A DNA stretch of 64,000 nt from Viscum album. Taxonomy: Eukaryota > Streptophyta > Magnoliopsida > Santalales > Viscaceae. Below the pieces are notes generated by a model. It was not told the DNA's origin. It did no database searches and saw nothing but the letters and a program-made list of their open reading frames with translations. The stretch is taken from NCBI GenBank assembly GCA_963277665.1, contig OY728157.1, forward strand, positions 362,466,067 through 362,530,066, written 5' to 3'. Positions 36,541 to 48,164 of this stretch are shown in pieces (positions within the stretch are counted from its first letter, which is position 1; each line of letters opens with the position of its first letter). The translations under genes and the position numbers were made by a program.

Positions 36541-37676
36541 ATAAGGGAAAATCGCATTCAATCACTATTGGTGATGTTGAGTATGATAATGAAGTGGTGG
36601 AATGATTAAGTGTTTATGTAATGGAATTACAAAATAGGGTTGTGGAATATCATTTACAGTATTATGGAATATTGGAATATCTATGTATTGGTTTATTGTG
36701 TTTTTCAACAATTATATGGTACCAGTAACCATGAAAAGTGATTGAAATATTTTTAGAAATCACATGATATATGCATCATGAAGGGGCAAGAAGATAATGA
36801 GATGTTTGACAGTATTAATAACCTCATGACTGATATAATGAAAAAAGTGATATAATGGTTTTAATATATTTAAATTTTAGGATTTTGGTATGTGGAAAGA
36901 GTTAAATTTTCACAGCATTCATGTTTTTACTTAGGTTCTATGGAAATTCATGTTATTATCATTATTTAAATTCTGACAGCATTCATGTTTCTAAAGTATT
37001 GTATTTTTAGTTTTTATAAGGATTGTAATGTTATCCATTTATGAATAGTATAAGTTATTTTCCATTTTTAGTTTGTTAGATTAATTTATTATCTCACTAT
37101 AGGTGGACTTATGCATATTTGATTACCTGTGATAACATTTTTGTTGAGATAGATGGAATGTAATATAATTATATCGCATAATCTTCTAACATATAAAGAA
37201 TGAAAAATTCAACTTCATTTCTTTAAATAAGAGATGAAGTGGAAATTGTTCAAGGCATGAACAATGGTGAGACTGTACCAAATCAAGTAAGTATTTTATC
37301 TTCGGAAAAAAACTTCAACTTTTGGAAAAGGATCTTGAAAACCAAAAATGATATTCTAGTACATTATTATTCAATAAATCATATGATCCCTTAAATGATC
37401 TTAGATTTATGGATTTCAAATATTTAACATTATTAGAACATTATTATCTATCACTATCCATTAAAAGTTGATGGTTAGATTTATCTTCCATATCCATGTT
37501 TTCACTTACCACATATGTTCTCCCATTGACAATCTATTTTGGGAAACCATTATGTTTCTAACTTTATTTTTAAAATGAATTTTCAGTATTCCTTTTTTTA
37601 TGCGGTTTTCTATGAAAGAAACTTTCAAGTAGTAAACCATTTATAACCCCAAAAAATTTCAAGGGTGAAATTCATT

Positions 37677-37690
37677 TTAAGGGGGTAAGA
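37677..37690 (+). other. polypurine tract of element 4
   Basis: TTTAAGGGGGTAAGA abuts the 3' LTR start TGTAAAAACCC at 37692. It confirms plus orientation. Confidence 0.88.
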
Positions 37691-37691
37691 A

Positions 37692-40600
37692 TGTAAAAAC
37701 CCGATATTTTATGAGATTTATTATTTATAATTTCTTTGATGTCTTGTGTTTCACAATAAATTGAGGTTATATTTTACTATATGAAACATCATATTAGCTT
37801 GTAGTATATGCAACAATATTCTTGGTTGGTGTTACACACAATTTCATGTTTTCTTGATAGAATTCATTTCACAAAACACAGAGTATAGATTTTATTCAAT
37901 GAATAAATGAACTAAGTTAGTATTATGTTATATGAAACACCAAAATAATCTTGAAGTACACACAACACTTACTTGGAATGTGTTACATGAAAGAGTTACC
38001 GTCCTCGATAGCTTGCGTTGTACACGATACCGATTTTCACTAAACAACGATATATTTTTAAATATTATTATTTAATGGGATATAAACTAGACATTATGAA
38101 TAGTGTAAACAAAATTTTGAATTTTATATAACATTATCATTCATCTTAACCATTTTCTAGAACATTATATGAGAAAAAAATAATTTTTTTCGGATAAAAG
38201 AAGTATTTTTCAAAATAATCCAGTTTTACCGCCTTTTGTTGGAGAACTCATTTTAAATCTATTTTTAACACTTTTATTAGTTAAATTTAACAAAATAAAC
38301 TTATTATTTGGAATCGGGATATAAAAATTTACTCTTTTTAATTTTTTATATTTTTCTAATAAAATTAAAATTTTAATGAATAATGAAAAACACTGTATTT
38401 TAATTCAAAACTGTCTTTTTATCTAATTTATTTATGTAGTTAGATTATATTTTTAATTAGTTTTAAATTGTAAATGGATTATATTTTTATCATTTAATCC
38501 AATTTTGTTCATAGTAAGAAATTTCAATTCTAAATTGAATATAAACACATGTCAATATTTTGATAGTTATTACTTCTTAAAAACCCACTTTTTGGTTTTG
38601 ACAACAATAATTAATTTTAAATTAAATATTGTATCTTTTGTGTTTTGAATTTGGAAAAATAGATTCCATATTTGGAATCCCAGTTTTAAAATTATTTAAA
38701 TAGGTACCTTTTATTTTTTGACATTATGAATAGTTACTTCGGTAATTATTTTATTTACCATGGTTAAAGTGTAAATCTGGTAAATAAGGGTAAAATTAAT
38801 ATTATAATAATATTAAAATACCCTAACACATGTCCTAATCCTATTTTATGATATATTTCCAACCATGGGAATCCTAGGGTTGATTTTGAGACCCCATGGA
38901 TTCACTTGGATGTGAAAATGAAATTGTGTAAGAATTAATTTAAAGTAATGATAATTATAACCTAAACACATATCTTTTACTAAATAGATTTTAATATAGG
39001 GTTTTATAACTAAAATTCATGTATATAAATAGTAATTAGAAATATAAATATATTTCCTACATCATGGTATTTTATTTATAAATTTTAGACATTAGATAAA
39101 TATATTTATTTATGACACAATTATGATGTAGTGATTACATCATTAATGAAAGATTCAAATAAATGAGTTTGTAAAAATTAAACCAAATGTAATTTAGTTA
39201 TTTTGATGTCATCCAAAAAAAATTTGGATGATATTGACATATTATCTTTGAGTTAATTCCTTATTTTTGAAGGAATTATGTCTTGATTAATTTTTTAAAA
39301 AAATAGTCAATTATGAATAGTGTATAAAATTGACACAATTCATAACTTAAAACATAAACAAGTTTATTAAATGATATTAAATTCCAAAAAAAATCTAAGA
39401 TTTAGCCAAATGGTTAATATAAGTTCAAATATGTCCCAAATAACTTTTTTGGGTTGTTTGACATGATATGGTAATTACATAAACCCACAATCTATAAACA
39501 TGATATCAGAGTAAGATTAAAAAGGGTAAAATAATGGTTAATCCAAAAATATAAGATAAAATAATATTTTAAACTTGCCTAAAAATTATTGTATGATGGG
39601 TATTCAAACCAACATCATCTTATGTGTTAATTAAATAAGTTTTGGGCCATTTTCAGTCAAATTTTAATTTATAATAAATTGATATTTTGGGAGTTTCCTA
39701 AAGTGACCATCTCCTCTCTTATAAAAAAGAACTTCCTCCCTCTCCTATTAACTCAATTTTGATCCCTCAATATTGGCCCAAACCTGCCCATTTCCCTTCT
39801 CAACTTTCCTAGTTACATTCTAGAGGTTTTTTTCTTGTCAAAGGACCAAATTTATTACCCTAAGAGGAACTTTAAAAGAAGAACGTTGTGGAAGAGGAGT
39901 TTTAGACACATATGGATGAAATCGGACCTAAGGTAAGAGATAATTTTTCAATCTCATTTTTATAAAAGATTGCATATATGTAAGTATTTACTGGGGTTAT
40001 ATTTATCATCTAGGATGTATCCTATACACTATTTAATGTTTATTTTAAACAAAATTATTTTTCATTAAAATTGTGGGAAAGTTTGAGAAAAGAAATCATT
40101 TTTGAAGAAGAAAGGATATTTTCCTCAAGAACTAAGATCAAGTTTTTTATCAAAATTATTTTACATCTAATATGATGCTCTTAAATATAGTTATGTTTCT
40201 ATCCCAATTATTACTATGGTTTGATTATGTCAACGATGAAATGGTATTTTATATGGATTATTTTAGGATGGAATGATGTTTAAGAAAATCCATTTTATTT
40301 CTTCAGTTATTCTATGATGAATGATTTATGTTTTTGTGGAACATGTAATAATGATTTCATTATGAGATGGGTGGGACCTATATCTCCCTCCAATGCATTG
40401 GGTAATGATTTATATCTCATTAGATAGACATGACTGGAATGATAAGTAAATATGGTTCAGTAATATAGGGCTGGAATGACAAGTAAATCAGGGTCAGTAA
40501 TACAGGGATGGAACGAAAAGTAAATCTAATTAATAATACATGGATGGAATGGAAATTAAACCCAGTTCAGTAATGGACTCCATCCATTATAATGATCCAG

Positions 40601-41082
40601 GTAGGAATTTCATAGCTACTATGTGAATGATATTATGTGCTTAATTTTTTTCCACAATTCCATGTTTTATGCCAATGTTAATTTATCATTATTAATATTC
40701 CATTATGATTTATGCCTTATAAACTAACAAGATTTATTTCATGACTCAATATTTTTATTTTTAAGCTTTATATTCATGTTTTTACGTTCAAATGTTTATA
40801 GTTTGTTTTATGTTATCCATGTCTACCCTTACTGAGCATTTGAGCTCACATTTTTTATGTTTTATTTTCCCCTATATATAAAAAAAGGTTTTTTGGTAAG
40901 AAAACAAAAGGGGAATATCTTTATAGGAGATATTGAATATATTTTACCAAGTTAGAACATTATGTTCCTAGTTTCCAAATACACTAAACTAATATGGTCT
41001 TTGGGAATATATTTTGTGTAATGTGTTAAGTATTCTGAAAAAGAAATGTAATGTCCATGTACGTCAAGCTAGGGTCTCTATA
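37692..41082 (+). repeat. 3' LTR of element 4 (3391 bp)
   Basis: It starts TGTAAAAACCC and ends GGTCTCTATA, where the expected CTACA has lost its final C. It is about 220 bp shorter than the 5' copy. Mismatch in conserved blocks is roughly 12-15% by eye, higher near the ends. Confidence 0.9.
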
Positions 41083-43930
41083 GTTATTCAATAGAAACCA
41101 AAAAAATGCATTAATGTTATGTGGATATTTTATTAAAATTATCCTTAAATAGTTATTGAAATGTAGGAATTATTATCACATTAAATCAACACAGGATGTG
41201 ACTTTTATGACTCAAAGTCCTTGTTTTCAGTTTAAAATTATATTTTAGAAAAAACACAAGCGACATACTCAAAACTGATCAAACACATTCATATATTTTT
41301 TAAAAATTAAGAAAATGATAAATAATTTATTTTTTGATGTGTAAGTCACAACTCAATATAATTCACGATGTGTTTGGTATAACTCTGAGTGTTTCTTTTT
41401 ATTTAAAATTGACAATTTAGTAAAAAAGAAAAGTGAAATACACAAAATAATGAAAATGCATTTGGATTATTTTAATACATTATTAAAAAGATACATACAT
41501 CATTTTTGGAAATTAGGAATAAAATTAACCTCAATATAATACATGGTCTTCCCAGTAGTACTCAAAGTGTTTTTTATGAGTCTAAAATTGAAAATTTAGT
41601 TCAAAACGTGTGTCACTAATTGAAAACCAAATAAACACACTTTTATTGTCTCGATAATTTAGTAAAATTATTCATAAGTCATTTTTGACATTTAGGAATC
41701 GGTCTCACATCAAACTGACATATGATGTGACTGGTATGACTCTAAGTATGTTTTTTTAGTTTAAAATGAAATTTTAGTAAAAAACACAAGTGACATACTC
41801 AAATGGATAAAATAAATTATGATTGTTTTGATACTTTCTGAAAATGATCAATAAGTCATTTTTCACATATAGGAATTATTTTCACCTCAATATGACAAAA
41901 GGTGTGATTTATATTACTCCAAGTCTTTCCTTTTATTTAAAATTGACATTTTAGTAAAAACAACAAGTGACATACCCAAAATGAATTAATCGCTTTCAGA
42001 TTGTTTTGATACATTATGAAAATGATAAATAATTAATTTTTGATTTGAAATAATTATATGAATCTCAATTGGATGCATGGTGTGTCTGGTATGACTCAAA
42101 GTACATGTTTTCAGTATAAAATCAATGTTTTAGTTAAAAGCAAAAGTCACATTCTAAAAATTGATTAAACACATTCATATTATTTTTATATTTTAATAAA
42201 ACAATCCATAAGTCATTTTTGACATGTAGGAATTATCATAACCTAAATCCAATATATGTAGTGCTCAGTATGACTCAAAGTGTCTGTCATTAGATAAAAA
42301 TTGACATTTTAGTTCAAAATGTGTTTCACTCATTACAAATTGATCAAACACACTCAGACAATCTTTATAATTTAGTAAAATGATTCATAAGCCATTTTTG
42401 ATTTTTAGGAATGAGTCTCATGTCAAACAGACACATGATGTGATCAGTATGACTCAAAGTGCGCGTTTTCAGTTTAAAATCACATTTTAGTAAAAAAAAC
42501 ACAACTAAAAAAATTAAAATTGAGAAAAAACATTAGGATTTTTTTATAATTAAATAAAACAATACATAAGCCATTTTTTGATTTTTAGGAATCAGTCACA
42601 CCTCAATCTGACAAACAGTGTGATTGGTTAGACTCCAAGTCTGTCTTTTTATTTAAAACTGACATTACAATAAAAAAGAAAAGTGACATACTCTCAATAA
42701 AGAAAATTCATTAGGATAATTACCTTAGGAAAATAATTCCTAAGTCATTTTTATGGTGTAATAATTATCCACAACTCAATCTGATACACGGTGTTTCTGA
42801 TAAGACTCAAAGTATTTGTTACCAGTTTAAAATTGACAATTTATTTCAAAACATGTGTCACTCAATGAAAACTGAGAAAACAAAGTCATATTTCCTTGAT
42901 AGTTTTTTAAAATGATTAATAATTCATTTATGATGTGTAGAAATTAATCTCGTGTCAAACAGACACATGATGTGACCGGTATGACTTAAAGTGTCTGTTT
43001 TGAGTTTAAAATCACATTTTAGTAAAAAAACACAAGTGACACACTCAAAACTAAGAAAATACATTTGGATTATTTTTATAGTTTAAGAAAATGATCTTTA
43101 AGTCTTTTATGAGGTGTATGAAACAATCAAACCACAATCTGATGCATGTTGTGACTAGTATGACTCTAAATGATTTTTTATTTAAAATTTACATTTTAGT
43201 AAAAAATATAAGTGACATAATCAAAATGAAAAAAATGAATTTAGTTCATTTTATTACTTTAATAAAATTATCCTTGAGTCGTTTATGACATTTTGGAATC
43301 ACCTGAACCTTAATTCTATACATAGTGCATCTGGTATGATAAAAACTGCATGTTTTTAGTTTAAAATTGATATTTTACTTGAAAACGCACGTCACGTACT
43401 AATAACTAATCAAACACATTCAGATTTTTATGATACTTTAGGACAATAATCCAAATTTTATTTTTAATATATAGGAATTATTCGAACCTTAATCAGATAC
43501 ACCATGTGACTAGTATGACACAAAGTGCTCGTTATTGATTAAAGATTGACATTTTATTTCAAAACATGTTTGAATCACTATAAACAAAGAAAACACACTT
43601 GGATTTTATTGATAATTTTGGGAAGAAATTCATAATTCATTTGTAAGTATAATAAGTAGTATCACGTTAAACTAACACAAGGTGTGATCGATGTGACTCA
43701 AAGTTTGTGTTTTAATTTTATAATAACATTTTAGTAAAAAACACAACTTTCATACTCAAAATTGAACAAATGAATTTGGATTATTTTGACACATTAAGAA
43801 AATGATCCATAAGTCATTTGTGACATGTAGGAATAAATCTCACCTCAATCTAATGCACGGTGAGACTAGTAAGACACAAAGTATTGATTATCAGTTTAAA
43901 ATTAACATTTTATTAATGCAATATTTCATA
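41083..43930 (+). repeat. 178-bp tandem array, right part (about sixteen monomers)
   Basis: The TAGGAAT landmark (or variant) recurs at about 41164, 41344, 41514, 41693, 41870, 42048, 42227, 42406, 42586, 42759, 42938, 43117, 43293, 43472, 43650 and 43828. Most spacings are 176-180 bp, the extremes 170 and 173. Monomers fall into recurring types and the order of types repeats (see findings). The array ends near 43930, about 570 bp before the CACTA terminus. Confidence 0.93.
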
Positions 43931-44339
43931 TTTATTTTTAATTTATTTATTTATAGTATTACTAACATTATAATTTCTTTCTTATACATGTGGATTCCTT
44001 TTATTGAATTGGGGTGGTTTTTTTAGCATTTTCTATAATGATTGGTCTTTTTAAGGGAGGGTCGGGTGCCAAAGATAAGTAAACCATTGTTGTTTTTGAA
44101 TTTTTATGATAAATTGTACTTTATAATGTAATTGTTCAAAAAAATGTTTGAAATTTCTATAATATAGTGATTTTTGGTATTTGTGATGTAATTTATATTT
44201 CAATTAAATTATTAATTTCACATATTCTGTATTTACTACAACCTATATTTGTTTTCTATTTGGTGTTGTAGTGTGTTATAATATCAATAGAACATGGTAT
44301 GAGACCATTATTGTTGCTAGAACTAGAGAAAATAAAGGT

Positions 44340-44504
44340 GGTCCTTTATCAGCATAATAAGTAACACTGATAAAGTGGTATCGTTATCAAAGCATTTTTA
44401 GCACTGATAAAAGGGCCCCCTATTTATGGTGCTTATATTAATAATGTTTTTAGTTATTTTGAAGTATTTTTCTAGCACTAATAAAATCATTTTCCCTTGT
44501 AGTG
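44340..44504 (+). repeat. 3' terminal and subterminal repeats of the CACTA element
   Basis: The terminus CCCTTGTAGTG (44494-44504) is the inverted CACTACAAGGG. Subterminal AGCACTRATAAAA motifs at 44363, 44399 and 44473, and an inverted TTTATCAGCA at 44346, are the kind of sites bound by CACTA transposition proteins. Confidence 0.85.
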
Positions 44505-44658
44505 AAGGTTTAAATTTGGTCCCAAGGGATCTAACTGCACTTCAATCTGAGCTTTAATGTACAAGCAACAGCCATACGAAAACAAATTATGGAACAAAAG
44601 AGTACTTTTCAGGTATTTTAAAGAACACGCACACACACACACACACAAACACACACAC

Positions 44659-44697
<39 letters not shown>

Positions 44698-45403
44698 TTT
44701 AAATTCATTTTCTTCCATTGATTGTGGTTCTTAATTCTGATGTATTCCGATGGGCTCCATTTTACAGATGGAAAAGAAGTTTCTAGCCGAACCAAGTTTC
44801 CACCAGTTGTGTAATTCACTATGAAAATAATATTACAAAAAAATAATACACAAGGGTGGTTCATGGGTTCAATTAATATTTTAGGCTTAATTGAAAAATG
44901 TAATTATGAAAAAAAAGGAAAAATAATATGGAAACATTACTTTTGGGGTAGCTTGAAAAACATGAAAAAAATATTTTAAAAAACCTTTTGAAAAGATTAG
45001 ATTCCCCCCCCCCCAGTATCTGTCAATGCACATCAAGGTCGACTATTGTGGTATCCTCTTTTGTACCTATTTTATGATGCCAGCTAGCCTTACTTCACTA
45101 AGCCAGGCCAGTGTGATGTCTCCAGCTTCCTAGTCTCCGCCACCCACTGTTATCGTCAAACCACCATACCCCAGCCACTACGACACATGGCCACCGACTA
45201 GCCCGCCTCACCACACTCGAACCACTTGAGACACTACTGACACCTCTTCTGGATCCCAAATAAACAATAAGACTTGTTTTCCACTATCGTTTCCCACATA
45301 TGGTCCCACCTATGTGGTCTCTTCCTGAATCCTCATCGTTGTTCCACCTTTAAATGAGTAAGGAATGTCGGACCCTTGCCCAAATCACCCTAGGCTACCA
45401 TCA
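44505..45403. other. spacer between CACTA end and element 3
   Basis: No gene seen. It holds the microsatellite, a C-run at about 45005-45014, and an unusually C-rich stretch (about 45110-45400, rich in CCACC and CACCAC). That C-rich character continues at 55220-55590 on the far side of element 3, so both sides belong to one former sequence. Confidence 0.6.
44628..44694. repeat. compound (CA)n(TA)n microsatellite
   Basis: About 34 bp of CA dinucleotides with one CAAA interruption, then about 30 bp of pure AT. It lies 124 bp outside the CACTA terminus. The minus-strand ORF through it is a translation of the repeat, not a gene. Confidence 0.97.
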
Positions 45404-48160
45404 TGTGATGTCCCAAACCTATATACCACTTAATGGGTGCCCCGAGCCTGGTGGACCACATTCCCTCAAGAGCATATCCTTGAATACTAGAGGCTTCCGA
45501 CTAGAAACAAGGGCATAGGGTGTGTCTGTGGGGGGATTTTCCCTCATTTCTAAAGTGTATCTCAATTTATGAATGTAAACATAGATAAATAATGAAACCA
45601 ATATGAGTAAACATAAGGCGTATTAAAAAATATAGACAATTGTAACAATAACTGAAATAATTGGAATAACATAAAAGCGTCCAACAACTAATGATGATAT
45701 GTCATGTCACTAAAAACTAGAAATTATGTATTCAAGATAGATGGCATTAAATGTTCCACAAAAGTATAAAGGAAATCAAAAAACTATCACAAGATTCCTA
45801 AACTCTAGATCAATCATATTCTGTTAAGATCCATCCTAAATAGAAAGTAATCAAGTGTTTGAAGCTGTATGATTCCCTTTATCAACACCTTCATTCAAGT
45901 AATCTACTTCAGGTACCAAATGGTGCATGGAGAGGGTGTGAGGTAAATCTCAGTGGGCCACCACCAATGGTGTCTATAACATCCATCCTGTTTAATGGAA
46001 ATGTAATATTCTGCAAGCATGCATATAATAAGTAAAGCAGTACAATATAACTAAATACCCAAGTACCTCCTTCATCCCTTGTATGGCATCTGAACTTGTA
46101 ACCAATTCATTATTTTATTGTTACCTATTTATAAATATGTCTAATATTAATAATATTATGGGTTATAATATGTAATAAGGAAACCTATAATGATATTTAA
46201 TAATGAATTCCCAAGGTAATAACCAAGGTGATGTATACCACAAGGGTCACTAATTTAGTAATAACTATAGCCTATCATGGGGTTAGAGTGTAATCCAAGG
46301 ATCATAGTCCAAGTCATTCAACAATGATAAGCCTACAGATTCCAAGGAGTTCATCCAAGGTAAAATGGGGATAAGCAATGACTGGGCCCAAAGGTCTTTA
46401 ACCATGGTCTCTACTTGTTAATGTTGTATCCAAGGAGTGTATTTGATGCATCCTATGAAAATATTTAAGTGATACTAGGTTCCATATCGGGAATTCAAAG
46501 AATAGACAAGGGTCAGGATCTAGGCTGGTCTCAACCTATGCAAGCTTCAACATTAAATCGTAATGGGGTTCCCGAGTCCACATGGCATTCACAGATAAGA
46601 ATCCAAGATGAGGACGAATCAGGCCACTCCAATTTGATATTAAAGTCATGTGATATTTCATTTGGTTCAAGACCTTACTTTCATTAGTGTGATAAGGTCA
46701 AGTAGCATGCAACCTTTTTGTCATGTCATTTGGTTCAATCCTTGAATTTAATTAGTGTGATAAGTTCAAGTAGAATGCAACCTTTTAATCAAGACAATTG
46801 GTTCAAAACTTGTATTTCATTTGTGTGAAAAGGCCAAGTAGCATGAGACCTTTTAATCAAATAATTTGGTCCAGGCCTTTCCTTTCATTAGTGTGACAAG
46901 GACAAGTATCATACAACCTTTTAATCAAATTAAAGCATATTCAATATTCATTTTTCATTACTATACCTTCTACTTTTGTTGTAAGGGGTGATACTGATAT
47001 GAAACCTACCATTCATTTACATCTAAGGCTAATTCATATACTTAGTATACTTTCCAATTCAAATTTCACATTTTATTGTCAAATTGAAGAACTTTCCTTA
47101 GGTGGTTTAAGTGGTGAGCATACATGGTACATTCCATTATGAAATTATCATTATAAACAATCCATTTAATAGAGAAACTCTTACCCTTAGAAAGGTCAAG
47201 AAAAGTCATAGTCGAATGGTGGCTAAAACATGTCAAATACTAACAACCTAATTATCTCATAACATCCTACATGGGATGGATATATTTGTGTGTGTAACCG
47301 AAAATTGTTAATTATATATATGGAAAGATCATAACGATATAGTTATAATGAGTATAATCATGGAATTTAAATTCTACTAATGGTACACCATGAAATAATT
47401 GGAGGAACATGGTAATTACAAAATCAACGAACTTGGGTGATGAGTTATAGACCGCCCATATTAGGGTTGTATGAATCTCCTACTTTGGTATTGGCCCTTG
47501 ATTTGGATTGAATCAGAGTAGATCTAATAAAAAGAGAAAAATTATCAAACCCCAACAACTAAGTCGAGAGCAAGAGAGAAGAGGGATGGCTTAAATGAAC
47601 ACGAGTACATACCGTTGTGAATCTGATGTGCTGAATAGAAGATCGAACAGATCCTGAATGAAGGAGATCTAATGATTCCTAACTTTGGCATTCAAAAATC
47701 TCCAAAATGAGAGCCATGGAGGTAAATCCTATATAAACTGAAATAATGGAAGAAGGAGGGGTATATTTATATCATTAAGGGAAAATTGGAAATTTTACCA
47801 AGAAAAATAACATGTTCATGGTTTGTATTCATGGTTTTCTAAACTATGTGAAAACCATGCACGTGTACCTGGGAGGTAGGGGTACTTGAATGATTAGGTT
47901 TTACAACCATTCACCAACTATTCGAGGTGTCTCTTTCCAAAAAAACACCATTCGTACAGTTAGGAAAATTGTGTGCTAACTATGCCCCAACCATGTGACT
48001 TATCCAGTTTCCCCAAAAAGATGTGTTATGGGATCCGAACAAGCCTCAGACACCCTTTGGACGTTTACCAAATAAGAAAGGCATTCACAAAAGGTACCAT
48101 ATAAGAATTTGGAACAAAATTTAAAAGATCCATACCTGAGTGAAAAACTGAGTTCTTACA
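45404..48160 (-). repeat. 3' LTR of element 3 (2757 bp)
   Basis: It starts TGTGATGTCCCAAACC and ends GAGTTCTTACA. It matches 52474-55219. A minisatellite is at about 46655-46935. A minus-strand TATA-like TTTATATAGG is at about 47729-47738, altered in the other copy. Confidence 0.92.
46655..46935. repeat. LTR minisatellite, element 3, ~67-bp units
   Basis: TTTGGTTCAA landmarks recur at about 46661, 46729, 46797 and 46864, each followed by CTTTCATTAGTGTGATAAGG and AAGTAGCATGCAACC. The other LTR carries the array at about 53725-54005. Confidence 0.87.
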
Positions 48161-48164
48161 GTAT

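Larger units (their letters stand above)
31601..41082 (+). mobile_element. Element 4: long-LTR, gag-only gypsy-type element (TR-GAG/LARD-like)
   Basis: Two ~3.4-3.6-kb LTRs flank only about 2.5 kb of internal sequence holding a PBS, a decayed gag and a polypurine tract, without recognisable protease, RT or integrase. The flanking 5-mers GTCAT (31596-31600) and GTTAT (41083-41087) are a target-site duplication with one transition. Removing the element plus one 5-mer restores the host array period to 179 bp. The TTAAGGGGGTAAGA tract before TGTAA is Tekay-like. Such elements depend on an autonomous relative for enzymes. Confidence 0.9.
24244..44504 (+). mobile_element. CACTA (En/Spm) DNA transposon with nested insertion
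   Basis: A TNP2 gene, a second gene with a Ulp1-like region, a ~178-bp tandem array and a 3' terminus follow in order on the plus strand. The right end at 44504 reads CCCTTGTAGTG, the complement of CACTACAAGGG. Subterminal TAGCACTRATAAAA motifs lie at 44399-44412 and 44473-44486, with AACACTGATAAA at 44363. Element 4 (31601-41082) is inserted inside, leaving about 10.8 kb of CACTA sequence. The 5' terminus is not visible, so the copy is probably truncated. Both genes are broken, so it cannot move by itself. Confidence 0.85.

Noticed and set aside
30560..43930. CRISPR-like array
   Set aside because: Units are contiguous 178-bp monomers without separate spacers, and the context is a eukaryotic transposon.
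44487..44864. 125-codon minus-strand ORF with YIYIYI and CVCVC runs
   Set aside because: Its central part is the translation of the CA/TA microsatellite and it overlaps the CACTA terminus.
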